64,000 nucleotides of DNA from Deltaproteobacteria bacterium (GTDB taxonomy: Bacteria; Desulfobacterota; Desulfobacteria; Desulfobacterales; GCA-2748835), in NCBI GenBank assembly GCA_002748835.1, contig PDTL01000026.1, positions 1 through 64,000 on the forward strand. Reading direction: 5' to 3'. Below the pieces are notes generated by a model that was given only the letters and a program-made list of their open reading frames with translations, was not told the DNA's origin and did not search any database. Both the position numbers and the translations under genes were made by a program. This document shows positions 25,617 through 34,911 of this stretch, piece by piece. The number at the start of each line of letters is the position of its first letter. Within the stretch, counting starts at the first letter, position 1.

Positions 25617-25660
25617 GGAGATAAGGGGACAGTCAAATGGAGATAAGGGGACAGTCAAAT
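25617..25660 (+). repeat. 22-bp perfect tandem duplication
   Basis: GGAGATAAGGGGACAGTCAAAT occurs twice with no gap. It replaces repeat B upstream of cassette 3. Sequences with GGGGACAGTC are often seen beside IS200/RAYT-type transposase genes in this group of bacteria (recollection, not tested), but no transposase is present here. Confidence 0.7.
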
Positions 25661-25737
25661 AATACATTATTTCTTGTTGAAAATCGTGAACCTTTGATTT
25701 CCAAATGTGGCTACCCTGGCACACAAACACAAATGAA

Positions 25738-25766
25738 TTGACAACCCAGCCCAATGGGGCTATTTA
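25738..25766 (+). promoter_or_regulatory. sigma70 promoter of LRR cassette 3
   Basis: TTGACA, 17 bases, TATTTA. The following leader contains repeats of ATGCATATAA not found in the other copies. Its attenuator stem (around 25815-25850) keeps the shape with one mismatch. Confidence 0.62.
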
Positions 25767-25877
25767 TAAATGCATATAAATGCATATAAATGTATATCGT
25801 TAAAAGGACTTTCTGGGGAGCATAACGCTGACAGACCTATGATCCCTTTTTCTGGTAACGCTTTCATGGAGGCTGAT

Positions 25878-26583
25878 ATGTTTCGCTTGACTGTGTTGGT
25901 TTCAGGTTTACTGTTTGCATTGTGTGGTAATGCGTTTGGCGATTTAGCGACTGACAGAGCGGCGCTTGTCGATCTCTACGATGCGACCCATGGTGATCAG
26001 TGATCTCACAAGCTCAATTCCTAATTCTATTGGAAACTTAACAAATCTAACAATTCTTTTTCTTTACTATAATAACCTCACAGGTCCAATCCCTGAGTCT
26101 ATTGGAGATTTAACAAATCTAACAGATCTTAGGCTTTACGGTAACAGCCTCACAGGACCAATTCCTGAGTCTATTGGAAACTTAACAAATCTAACCGATC
26201 TTTTCCTTTGGAAAAACAGCCTCACAGGTCCAATCCCTGCGTCTATTGGAAACTTAACAAATCTAAAATGGCTTTGGCTTAATCGTAACAGCCTCACAGG
26301 ACCAATTCCTGAGTCTATTGGGAATTTAACAAAATTAAAAAGCTTCCATCTTTATACGAACAGCCTATCAGGCGTCATTCCCACCACCATCACAGCGTTG
26401 ACCGATTTAAATAGTGGAAGCTTAGGTCTATATGAGAATTGCAATTTAACTACCTCGAATCAAAGCGCGATAGCCTTTATCAATAGTAAAGCCACCGGCG
26501 GTTATCAAAAAATTCTAGACACAAATGGACATTGCGTCGTCACCGTCACCCTCAGTCCTATTTATCATTTGTTACTCAATTAA
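25878..26583 (+). pseudogene. leucine-rich-repeat cassette 3, frameshifted by an internal deletion
   Basis: Only this copy keeps a signal peptide: MFRLTVLVSGLLFALCGNAFG, then DLATDRAALVDLYDATHGDQ and a TGA at 26001. Compared with cassette 2 about 110 bases are missing after CAGTG. The N-cap is therefore gone and the remaining LRRs lie in another frame (readable from 25966). Six repeats and the C-cap are otherwise undamaged, again with variable strand residues (TDLFLWKN, KWLWLNRN). It shows that the ancestral protein was exported. As it stands the gene cannot give a full product without frameshifting or gene conversion. Confidence 0.75.
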
Positions 26584-26678
26584 AAGGACGACGCAGTGAT
26601 CGCTTTGATTGTTGATTTTCGTGTGCGGATTTCAACCGCATCTCATGAATGATTCCAGTTTGCGCGTATGGAAAGCAA

Positions 26679-26708
26679 AAAGCCGGCAGACAAGCGTCTC
26701 CCGGCTTT
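26679..26708 (+). terminator. terminator of LRR cassette 3
   Basis: Third copy of the AAAGCCGG/CCGGCTTT hairpin, 95 bases after the cassette stop. Confidence 0.6.
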
Positions 26709-26718
26709 CAGCATTAGG

Positions 26719-26759
26719 GGTCAAGAAAAGCGTCAGGGCGGTCGTGAACCGGAAACAGG
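26719..26759 (+). repeat. LRR-array repeat B, truncated copy 3
   Basis: About 41 bases matching the rarA end (GGTCAAGAAAAGCGTCAGGG) close the array. The array is thus bounded by direct repeats. Confidence 0.7.
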
Positions 26760-26784
26760 GGCCGTCATCTATCACCGGTCAGCG

Positions 26785-29706
26785 TCAATGAGACAGATTA
26801 CGGCTGACCACTTTTTTGAATTCTTCCCCGGAATAGACCGTTTTGGCCCCAGACGATGATGCGGGGCAGGCCTCTGACTGGGAAGCAATGAGCGGTCTGA
26901 ATCCTGTTGAAAACACAATCCCGGAACGGGATGCGTTCAGGGGGATGGAAATGGGCTGGTCATAGAGCAGGTAGGCCCCGAACGCTTCTCCCGCATCACC
27001 AATGTACCCGTCATTATCCAGGTCACTCCCTGCGTAAATCCGGTAGAGCCCGCCTGTCAGCCCGGTGAAATTGAAGGTGTAGGCACCGTCTTCGGGCGCC
27101 TGGTTCTGCTGGGAGACAACCGCATTGGTTTCATCATCCACAAGTAGAATATAGTGATAGGAAGCATTGGAAGCCTTGCTGGCCCTGAAATACTGCAGGG
27201 CCACCGGGATCGTCATCGTTTCAGCAGAACTGGTGATCCGGATACTTGTGGAATGCGCGCCTTCGGAGAGACCGCTCCGGTCTGCGATGACCGTATAAAC
27301 CCCAAGCCCGGTATCTGGATCCGTTGCATTGGATGTCACCTGGAGCCAGGAGTCCTGTGGGGAAACGCTGGAGATGCTTAAGGGCGAAGCACCTGCATTG
27401 GCAAGGGTCAGAAACAGGCGGTCTTCCGTGAGGCCGAAATTGAGGGACGATGGCGACACGCTGAGCCGGGCCGGTGTTTCAAGATCACCGGTGCCTCGGA
27501 GCACCATGAGGGTTTCCGCTGCCCGTTTGCCGTTGATCAGGCCATAGCCGAACAGGGCATCTTTTCCCGGTTCTCCGATATCTTCCGTGAGCCGGCCGTC
27601 TTGCAGGAGCTCATCTGCGAGCGCCGGTGTCAGATTAGGATACCCCGCTTTCATCAGGGCGAAAAAACCTGTGACATGCGGGGCTGCCATGGAGGTGCCC
27701 TGCTCAAAGGTGTAGACATGCTGGATAGACCCGGTGCTGTCGTCCCCGGCGGTGCTGAGGATTCCGTCTCCATATCCGTCACCGTTCACATCTGTGGCGG
27801 TCACTCCTCCGGGAGCGGCCACATCTATCCAGGATCCGTAATTGGAGTAAAAGGCAGATGCTTTCTGCAGGGTAACGGCAGATACGGCGGTCACGCCTGG
27901 ATAGGCAGCTGGATATGCCTGGATCCGTGTGGCTTCGTTTCCGGCAGCGGCCACCACATGGATACCAAGGCTTCGGATCTGCTCGTAAAGGGCGGCTTCG
28001 GACTCCGTATAGCCGGCGCCACCCAGGCTCATATTGATGATATCCGCAGGCGGATCCAGGATCCGTCCGGAGTCATTGGAGAGTCCCGCCGCATAACGGA
28101 CCGCCTGAATGATGTCATAGGTATATCCTCCCTCTTTTCCGAGTACCCGCAGGGGGATGAGGGTGGCTGACGGTGCCACGCCGGCAATGCCGGTGCTGTT
28201 TCCCGTCACACCAGCAATGGTGCCGGCCACATGGGTGCCGTGAAAGCTGCTATTCCCGTTGATGCTCTGGTCTCCGGGGTCTGACGGGTCCGCATCTATG
28301 CCATCGCCGTCAAGGGCGTTTTCCGGATCGCTGATGAAATCATATCCTGCCGTCAGCTGTCCGGCAAGGTCCGGGTGGTCGGTCAGCACGCCGGTATCAA
28401 TGACCGCGCACCGGACACCAGACCCGTCCGTGAGTGACCAGAGCGAGGAGAGCTGGATCATGTCATAGTGCCACTGGTAGGTGTAGAGCGGATCATCCGG
28501 AGCCACTGCACAGGGTTTGCGGATGAAGTTGGGGCTTGCATAGCGGACACGGGGAGAGTTGTTGAGTGATTTTACGGCGTACAGGAGCGAGAGCTTGCGT
28601 GCCTGAAGCGGCGCCAGCGCGCATGGAAACGCGGTGATCAGGTCCGTGTTTTCAGTGTCTGACAGGTATGCCCGGGCGGTTTGCCTTTGTTTAGCGCCAT
28701 CCGTACGGTACAGAAGGGTCGGGCACCCAGGCGTGGATGCGCCTTTCAGCTGCCACCCGGTCGGAATCGCGGTGAAGGTACTGGCGGTTGCCGCATCGGT
28801 TTCGGCCTGGCTGCTTTCATCGGTATATTCGGTAATGATGGTATCTGGATCAAAGGCGGTGTTGAGGGTAGGTCCTGTTTTTTTAGCAAGGCCGGCATCC
28901 CCGATAAACCGGCTGATGATGAGGTTGTAGGCAGATGCACCGCTGTACGGATGTACGGCAATGTAAAAGGTGCCGGCTGCCGGTGCATCCAGAACTTCAG
29001 CATCGGTTTCTCCGACCGCGCCATCGACCAGGTTTTCGTCCGCATCGAAAATAAACAGGTCCAGATCCGCATGAGGATCGGCTATGATTAGCTGGATCAC
29101 TTCATCGCCAGTAAAGTCCACGGCAAAGAAATCAAAGATATCTCCGGACAGAAACGAGCTCCCCTGGGACCCGTTGAGCGGCTGATTGACATACCCGCCC
29201 AGCACCACCGGACAGCTGATCGTCTGGGCGTTACGAATTGTATTGTTGGTCGTGTCGGCCACATTGGGATCATTGACATCGGCGTCCGTGAGTGTGGCAC
29301 CGGGTATCTGTACAGTGCCGCTCAGGGAGAGGTCTCTGGCCGGGGGCGTCACCTGAATGGACAGGGTCGCGGTGCCTGAGGATCCTGCTGCATCCGTGAT
29401 CGTGAGCGTTGCATCGTAGGTACCGGACTGGGTGTAAATATGACCGGTTGAGACGTCTACGGCAGAGGTGCCGTCTCCGAAATTCCATGCGTAGGAGAAC
29501 GGTTCACGCCATCCGGTCTCTTGCGCGTCGGTTGCGTCAAAGGTAACAGACAGCGGTGCGGCACCGGACGCCGGAGAAGCCGTAAACCGGATGGCAGAAG
29601 GGGGAGGGCCGTCGTTATCAGAAGCATCACTTCCACCGCCGCCACCGCAGCTGATGCAGAAGAGAAGCAGGACAAGGACGAAACAACAGGAAATGGCATG
29701 CCGCAT
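26785..29706 (-). CDS. S8 (subtilisin-like) serine protease lipoprotein with PKD and PPC domains
   Basis: From ATG 29706 (AAGGAGG upstream) the protein is 973 residues. A signal peptide ends in a Cys followed by Gly-rich linker (FCISCGGGGGS, Cys20), typical of an outer-surface lipoprotein. A PKD domain (about 38-118) and a pre-peptidase C-terminal-like domain (about 185-266) precede the protease domain (about 425-715). The triad is Asp437 (AVIDTG), His489 (FHGTHVAG) and Ser672 (GTSMAAPHV), with oxyanion Asn590. The C-terminal 250 residues are beta-rich, possibly with a carbohydrate-binding-like segment (DLDNDGYIGD). It should degrade extracellular protein at the cell surface. It faces the LRR array tail to tail. 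Confidence 0.9.
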   Translation of the reverse strand: MRHAISCCFVLVLLLFCISCGGGGGSDASDNDGPPPSAIRFTASPASGAAPLSVTFDATDAQETGWREPFSYAWNFGDGTSAVDVSTGHIYTQSGTYDATLTITDAAGSSGTATLSIQVTPPARDLSLSGTVQIPGATLTDADVNDPNVADTTNNTIRNAQTISCPVVLGGYVNQPLNGSQGSSFLSGDIFDFFAVDFTGDEVIQLIIADPHADLDLFIFDADENLVDGAVGETDAEVLDAPAAGTFYIAVHPYSGASAYNLIISRFIGDAGLAKKTGPTLNTAFDPDTIITEYTDESSQAETDAATASTFTAIPTGWQLKGASTPGCPTLLYRTDGAKQRQTARAYLSDTENTDLITAFPCALAPLQARKLSLLYAVKSLNNSPRVRYASPNFIRKPCAVAPDDPLYTYQWHYDMIQLSSLWSLTDGSGVRCAVIDTGVLTDHPDLAGQLTAGYDFISDPENALDGDGIDADPSDPGDQSINGNSSFHGTHVAGTIAGVTGNSTGIAGVAPSATLIPLRVLGKEGGYTYDIIQAVRYAAGLSNDSGRILDPPADIINMSLGGAGYTESEAALYEQIRSLGIHVVAAAGNEATRIQAYPAAYPGVTAVSAVTLQKASAFYSNYGSWIDVAAPGGVTATDVNGDGYGDGILSTAGDDSTGSIQHVYTFEQGTSMAAPHVTGFFALMKAGYPNLTPALADELLQDGRLTEDIGEPGKDALFGYGLINGKRAAETLMVLRGTGDLETPARLSVSPSSLNFGLTEDRLFLTLANAGASPLSISSVSPQDSWLQVTSNATDPDTGLGVYTVIADRSGLSEGAHSTSIRITSSAETMTIPVALQYFRASKASNASYHYILLVDDETNAVVSQQNQAPEDGAYTFNFTGLTGGLYRIYAGSDLDNDGYIGDAGEAFGAYLLYDQPISIPLNASRSGIVFSTGFRPLIASQSEACPASSSGAKTVYSGEEFKKVVSRNLSH

Positions 29707-29766
29707 GGTGCCTCCTTGTTGAAAAGTGGTTTTTTTAACAATAAATACAATGCTCAAGGAACTGTG

Positions 29767-30555
29767 TCAAGGCGTTATGGTGAACTGCTCCCGGCGGCTG
29801 CCTGTGGGTATGGGTGACGGCGGCCGGGTGGGATAGGTCCATTCGGTAACCCGCAGGGTTCCGGATGTATCGAGTTGCAGGAGGCTTGCAGAACGGGTTC
29901 CGTAACAGTCGCTCCGGATAAATATCGGGCTGAGGATTTGTTCCCATTCAAGGCCCATTCCGGTGTCGGGCAGTGCCGCGTCTTCGGGCCGGGTCTCATC
30001 ACAGAGCAGGGTCTGGATGCGTGCTTCTGAAATCCTGCCGGTGGCAGCTTCTCTTTGTAGCTGCGCTGTGGCGCGGGTGACTTTTGGCCACGGTGTATCC
30101 AGCAGGTGGTTGCACAGGCCGTGGACACCGGGGGAGACGGGCATCGGGCGGTCTGACTGGTTGGAGTAGAACCACAGCCGTTCCGGGGAACGGATATCGT
30201 CAGAGACCAGCAGGTTAAATGGGTTGTAGGTGGCGGCAGTGGCTGCCAGCTGATCGAGATACGATTTACCGGAGCCGGATGCTTCGAGGAACCGTCGGAC
30301 CAGATGTCCCCGGGAGGGGGCGCCCGTCTTTAGTAAATGGGGCGCGCGGAAATTGGTCAGGGCGGCAAACCGGCCGGAACGGGTGATTCCCATCCAGGTG
30401 CCCCTGTCCTTTAGATCCCGCCCGGCGAGCAGCGACGGGTTGTCTTCCCAGAAGTGAAGCGGCGCTGAAGGCCGTTGGTAGCATTCGTCCCGGTTTGCGG
30501 CCAGAATGAAGGGGATGTCTGGATGAAGGTGGTAGCCAAATAAAATCAAACACAT
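29767..30555 (-). CDS. NRDE (TANGO2-like) family protein
   Basis: The N-terminus MCLILFGYHLHPDIPFILAANRDE carries the defining NRDE motif and a Cys at position 2, as in Ntn-hydrolase-like TANGO2 proteins. GRDLKDRGTWMGI and NFRAP are further family blocks. Function is unresolved; eukaryotic relatives are linked to lipid and haem handling. The length of 262 is normal. It lies 60 bases upstream of the protease gene on the same strand. Confidence 0.85.
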   Translation of the reverse strand: MCLILFGYHLHPDIPFILAANRDECYQRPSAPLHFWEDNPSLLAGRDLKDRGTWMGITRSGRFAALTNFRAPHLLKTGAPSRGHLVRRFLEASGSGKSYLDQLAATAATYNPFNLLVSDDIRSPERLWFYSNQSDRPMPVSPGVHGLCNHLLDTPWPKVTRATAQLQREAATGRISEARIQTLLCDETRPEDAALPDTGMGLEWEQILSPIFIRSDCYGTRSASLLQLDTSGTLRVTEWTYPTRPPSPIPTGSRREQFTITP

Positions 30556-30871
30556 AATTCTTCATTCCCATGCAGACTTATAGGGGCGTCTAATCCATGC
30601 CGCCATGTACAACCGTGTATACCATGGAGATCTCTGGTGTTCAAGAAACGAAAAAAACAGGGATGAGCTTTTCCTTTACTTATCTGTCTTCGGCCTGTAA
30701 AATATCTATGTCGTTGGTGATTTCTTGATTTGTGAAGACCGTTGGTCTTCTGGTTACGGCCGCCTGTCCGGTGAATTCTGACGTATATTGCCATGAAAAT
30801 CGAATGCCTGATTCCGGAAAGGATATTCCGGTTTCTTCTGCTGAAATCCGCAACCCGTGAAAGAGGTAAAC
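30556..30871. other. 316-base divergent intergenic region
   Basis: It lies between the NRDE start and a small rightward ORF. The only clear structure is GAAGACC-GTT-GGTCTTC (30734-30750), a perfect seven-base-pair inverted repeat without a T-tract. No promoter is convincing. Confidence 0.35.
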
Positions 30872-31027
30872 ATGACCCTGAGCAGAAAACTGGGTATTCT
30901 GATTCTATTCGGAATTCCTGCGATTGTGGGGGGCGGTGTTGTGTATGGGGTTTTTCGTGGGTATCCGGCGGTGGCAGTTTATGAAGTGCTGTTATACATC
31001 ACAGCAGCAGCCATTGTAAGGAAATAA
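30872..31027 (+). CDS. small membrane protein (51 aa), hypothetical
   Basis: Too short for the ORF track. ATG 30872 follows AAGAGGTAAAC. The product has a first hydrophobic helix (LGILILFGIPAIVGGGVVYG) and a second (VAVYEVLLYITAAAIV), then RK. It ends 11 bases before the AI-2E-type permease gene, so it is probably translated from the same mRNA. No family recognised. Confidence 0.5.
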   Translation: MTLSRKLGILILFGIPAIVGGGVVYGVFRGYPAVAVYEVLLYITAAAIVRK

Positions 31028-31038
31028 GGTGGTAGAAA

Positions 31039-32229
31039 ATGCGCATGGCCGGTGTGCCGGATGCGTGTGACGGGGCGGATCCGGATACGGGGGGAGTGAG
31101 GATGCGGTCAAGTGGTTCTCCGGATATGATCCTCTGGTTTTTTCTGGGACTTTTTCTGATCTCTATCTACCTGGTCAGTAAACTCCTCTGGCCGTTTGTG
31201 TCCACGATCGTTATGGCCATGGTGATCATGGGGCTGTTCCGTCCCGTCTACGCCTTGCTAAATCGGAAGATGGGTAAGCAGTTAGCATCGTTTTGTGTCT
31301 GCTGTTTGATTTTTATTCTGATTTTTATTCCCATTGCTTTCCTGGTGGGGATCCTTGCCAGGGAAGCATACGGTTTTTATCTGGCGGCAAAAGGGGCGAT
31401 TCTGGAAAAGGAGGTGATCCGCTTTCTCGAAGCCAGCCATCTGCTGGGTAAAATCAACGCGTTTCTGAGGAGCGTTGATATCACCCTGACGCTGGAGGAT
31501 CTGCTGGCGCCGGTGACGGATCTGGGGCGGTTTGCCGGGCTGTTTTTGTTTGAGCAGGTCAGTGCTGTAGCATCGAATGTGTTCAGTTTTCTGGCAAATT
31601 CTTTTTTTATGCTGCTGATTGTTTTTTTTCTGTTCATGGATGGCGGCGAACTGCAGCAGTTTTTCATGGACCTTTCTCCGCTGCCGGCGGATCAGGACGA
31701 GAAACTGCTGAGGAAATTTGAGGATATGCTGGGGGCCGTGCTCATTGGAAACGGTGCTGCCGGTCTGATTCAGGGCGTCCTGGGGGGGATCCTTTTTTCG
31801 GTGCTGGGTGTGAATTCCCCGTTTCTCTGGGGGGTGATCATGGGCTTTCTCGCGTTTCTTCCCATTGTGGGTATTGGTGTGGTGCTGGTGCCCACTGTCG
31901 TGATTTTTCTGGTGAAGGGACGCGTTGTCACCTGTATCGGTATTTTGATTTTTTATGTTGTTGTATCGGGCGGAATTGACTATATCTTCAAACCAAAACT
32001 GGTGGGAGACCGCGTCAAAATCCATACCCTTCTCGTTTTTCTGTCCATCATCGGCGGGCTGCGGTTGTTCGGGATTCTGGGCATCATATACGGCCCGCTT
32101 GTGGTGACATTTTTTTTGACATTGACGGATATCTATCTCGCCAATTATCAGCGAGTGGTGGAAAACAAGGATGCCAGTAACATGGCTGAAAAACTGGCGC
32201 CGGAAGGGGCGGACGGCCGGCAACTGTGA
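31039..32229 (+). CDS. AI-2E family (PerM-like) membrane protein
   Basis: Eight or so membrane helices fit the AI-2E/PerM permease family: an N-terminal pair (LLWPFVSTIVMAMVIMGLF), a long soluble stretch, then the conserved block LLIVFFLFMDGG, FLPIVGIGVVLVPTVVIF and DYIFKPKLVGDRVKIHTLLVF. Members export autoinducer-2 or act as ion antiporters, so the substrate is uncertain. ATG 31039 has AAGGTGG upstream. ATG 31102, closer to the first helix and behind GAGTGAGG, is equally possible. Confidence 0.85.
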   Translation: MRMAGVPDACDGADPDTGGVRMRSSGSPDMILWFFLGLFLISIYLVSKLLWPFVSTIVMAMVIMGLFRPVYALLNRKMGKQLASFCVCCLIFILIFIPIAFLVGILAREAYGFYLAAKGAILEKEVIRFLEASHLLGKINAFLRSVDITLTLEDLLAPVTDLGRFAGLFLFEQVSAVASNVFSFLANSFFMLLIVFFLFMDGGELQQFFMDLSPLPADQDEKLLRKFEDMLGAVLIGNGAAGLIQGVLGGILFSVLGVNSPFLWGVIMGFLAFLPIVGIGVVLVPTVVIFLVKGRVVTCIGILIFYVVVSGGIDYIFKPKLVGDRVKIHTLLVFLSIIGGLRLFGILGIIYGPLVVTFFLTLTDIYLANYQRVVENKDASNMAEKLAPEGADGRQL

Positions 32230-32299
32230 ATAGGCACTGCCGGGCGGAGTGGTATAAAACAGGTGTTGAACCGGCGGGATAGGCGGGCAAAGGCAATAC

Positions 32300-34834
32300 A
32301 TGGAAATGGAACAGGAAAAACAAGCCAAGGTTACAATTGAAAATGAAATGAAACGCTCGTACCTTGAGTACGCCATGAGCGTTATCGTGGGCCGAGCCCT
32401 GCCGGATGTCCGGGACGGACTGAAACCGGTGCACCGGCGGATTCTGTTTGCCATGCGGGAGCTTCGGAACGACTGGAACAAACCGTATAAAAAATCGGCC
32501 CGGGTTGTCGGGGAGGTCATTGGTAAGTATCACCCGCACGGAGATTCTGCGGTCTATGATGCCATTGTCCGGATGGCGCAGGATTTTTCCCTGAGATATC
32601 CACTGGTGGACGGCCAGGGAAACTTCGGGTCAGTGGACGGGGATGCGCCGGCGGCCATGCGGTATACGGAAGTCCGTATGATGCGCCTTGCACATCATCT
32701 GATGGCGGATCTGGACAAAGAGACGGTGGATTTTTCCCCTAACTACGACGGCACGCTGGAAGAGCCGTCGGTCATGCCGTCCAGGATCCCGACCCTGCTC
32801 GTCAACGGGGCATCGGGCATCGCGGTGGGGATGACCACCAATGTGCCGCCGCACAACCTGTCTGAGGTGATTGACGCGATCACGGCCCTTATCGACAATC
32901 CGGCGCTGGAGTGGACCGACCTGATGCGCTATATCCCGGGGCCGGATTTTCCCACGCGGGGGATTATCTACGGCCGCCAGGGAATTATGGAAGCCTATCA
33001 GAGCGGCCGCGGCATAATTCAGGTCAGGGGGCGGGTGACCATTGAGGACGATGAAAAGTCCGGCTATGCCACTGTGGCGGTGACCGAGCTTCCCTATCAG
33101 GTCAACAAGGCGCGGCTGATTGAAAAAATCGCAGAGTTGGTGCGGGACAAGCAGATCGAGGGGATCCGGTTTGTCAGAGACGAATCGGACCGGACCGGGA
33201 TGCGGATTGCCATCGGGCTTAAGAAAGATCAGTTCCCTGAAGTCGTGATCAACCAGCTCTACAAACATACCCAGCTGCAGACCAGTTTCGGGATTATCTT
33301 CCTGGCCATTGTCGATGGCCGACCTCGCCAACTGTCGCTCAAGGAGATTTTAGAGCAGTTTATTCTTCACCGGAAGGATGTGATCATCCGGAGAACCCGG
33401 TATGAATTGAGAAAAGCGGAAGAACGGGCACATATTCTCGAAGGCCTGCGCATTGCACTGGACAACCTGGATGCGGTGGTCGCACTCATCCGCAGGGCCG
33501 CTTCTCCCCAGGAAGCCAAAACCGGTCTCATGGAAACCTTCCGTTTGAGCGAAATCCAGGCTCAGGCCATTCTTGATATGCGTCTGCAGCGGCTGACCGG
33601 GCTTGAGCGTGACAAAATTGTGGCAGATCATGACCAGGTGCTCAAAGATATTGCCTGGTACCGGGAGATCCTCGGCAGCGATCAGATTGTGCTGGGGCTG
33701 ATCAAGGATGAGCTGGCGGAAATTCGGGATGGCTTTGGGGATAACCGGCGCACGGAGATTGTGGACCGGCTCCGGGAGATCACCCTGGAGGATATGATCG
33801 CCGAAGAAGATATGGTGGTGACCCTGACCAATTCGGGGTATATCAAGCGGAATCCCATCTCCATGTATCACAGTCAGCACCGGGGCGGAAAAGGGAAAAC
33901 CGCCATGGGGATTAAGCGGGATGATTTTGTCTCCCAGCTGTTTGTGGCATCCACCCACCATACCTTCCTCTTTTTTACCAACCTGGGGCGGGTCTACTGG
34001 TCGAAAGTCTATGAGCTGCCCATGGCCAGTCGATCCAGCCTCGGAAAAGCCATTGTCAACTTTTTGAATCTCTCGGAAGGCGAACAGCTGACCACCGTGC
34101 TGGCGGTACCCGAGTTCGAGCAGGGCAAGCAGATTGTCATGGCCACCCGTAACGGTCTGGTGAAGAAAACGGACCTGATGGCCTACAGCCGTCCGCGGGT
34201 CGGGGGGATTATTGCCATCAATCTGGTGGAAGGGGACGAACTGATCGCCGCACGTATATCCGATGGTGAGATGGATGTGCTCCTCTGCACGGCTGAAGGG
34301 CAGGCCATTCGTTTTGCGGAATCCGATGTACGGTCCACCGGCCGTGTGGCCCGGGGGGTGCGAGGGATCCGTCTGTCTGAGACCGATCATGTGGTTGCCA
34401 TGGAGATGGTGTCTCGGCCGGCCACGCTGTTTACCGCAACGGCAAACGGATACGGGAAACGGACGGACATCACGGCCTATCCGGTCCGGTCTCGCGGCGG
34501 GAAAGGGGTGATCACCATCAAGACCAGCCAGCGGAACGGACCTGTGGTGACATCGATCATGGTGGATGATACCGACGACCTGATGCTGATGACCAACAAG
34601 GGAAAACTGATCCGGATATCGGCTACCAGTATGTCGGTGATCAGCCGAAACACCCAGGGGGTCAGGCTCATCCACATGGATGCGGATGAAACCGTCATCG
34701 GTGCGGCGCGCCTGGATGAAGAAGAACAGATGGATGAAGGGAATCTTACGTCGGAGGCAGACGGAAAGACCGCCGAAGAAACGCCGGATGCAGCAGACGG
34801 TGATGCGGCCGAATTTCCTGAAGACGACGAATAG
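32300..34834 (+). CDS. gyrA: DNA gyrase subunit A
   Basis: GyrA (844 aa) breaks and rejoins DNA in the gyrase heterotetramer to introduce negative supercoils. The catalytic Tyr122 ([10 protein letters not shown]) falls at the same number as in E. coli. The quinolone-pocket residues Ser83 and Asp87 ([10 protein letters not shown]) are wild type. The GyrA box QHRGGKG in the C-terminal beta-pinwheel identifies gyrase instead of topoisomerase IV. The C-terminus is a long acidic tail (EEEQMDEG...FPEDDE). AAAGG lies six bases before ATG. gyrB is not in the window. Confidence 0.96.
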   Translation: MEMEQEKQAKVTIENEMKRSYLEYAMSVIVGRALPDVRDGLKPVHRRILFAMRELRNDWNKPYKKSARVVGEVIGKYHPHGDSAVYDAIVRMAQDFSLRYPLVDGQGNFGSVDGDAPAAMRYTEVRMMRLAHHLMADLDKETVDFSPNYDGTLEEPSVMPSRIPTLLVNGASGIAVGMTTNVPPHNLSEVIDAITALIDNPALEWTDLMRYIPGPDFPTRGIIYGRQGIMEAYQSGRGIIQVRGRVTIEDDEKSGYATVAVTELPYQVNKARLIEKIAELVRDKQIEGIRFVRDESDRTGMRIAIGLKKDQFPEVVINQLYKHTQLQTSFGIIFLAIVDGRPRQLSLKEILEQFILHRKDVIIRRTRYELRKAEERAHILEGLRIALDNLDAVVALIRRAASPQEAKTGLMETFRLSEIQAQAILDMRLQRLTGLERDKIVADHDQVLKDIAWYREILGSDQIVLGLIKDELAEIRDGFGDNRRTEIVDRLREITLEDMIAEEDMVVTLTNSGYIKRNPISMYHSQHRGGKGKTAMGIKRDDFVSQLFVASTHHTFLFFTNLGRVYWSKVYELPMASRSSLGKAIVNFLNLSEGEQLTTVLAVPEFEQGKQIVMATRNGLVKKTDLMAYSRPRVGGIIAINLVEGDELIAARISDGEMDVLLCTAEGQAIRFAESDVRSTGRVARGVRGIRLSETDHVVAMEMVSRPATLFTATANGYGKRTDITAYPVRSRGGKGVITIKTSQRNGPVVTSIMVDDTDDLMLMTNKGKLIRISATSMSVISRNTQGVRLIHMDADETVIGAARLDEEEQMDEGNLTSEADGKTAEETPDAADGDAAEFPEDDE

Positions 34835-34911
34835 GACCCAAGCGATGACTGCCCGCTGGTATTTCTAACAGATGATACGGGTGGCTATTTCTTTATTAAG
34901 GTATAGTGATC

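Noticed and set aside
25990-26010. Programmed frameshift joining the two parts of LRR cassette 3
   Set aside because: No slippery sequence. Comparison with cassette 2 shows a simple deletion of about 110 bases that also removes the N-cap.
23700-26400. Regular 72-base repeats suggesting a CRISPR array or a satellite
   Set aside because: The repeats are in-frame coding units of LRR proteins (24 codons each), without spacers of constant length.
23629-26583. Diversity-generating retroelement driving LRR variation
   Set aside because: No reverse transcriptase, template repeat or accessory gene is in the window, and the variable codons are not limited to adenine positions.
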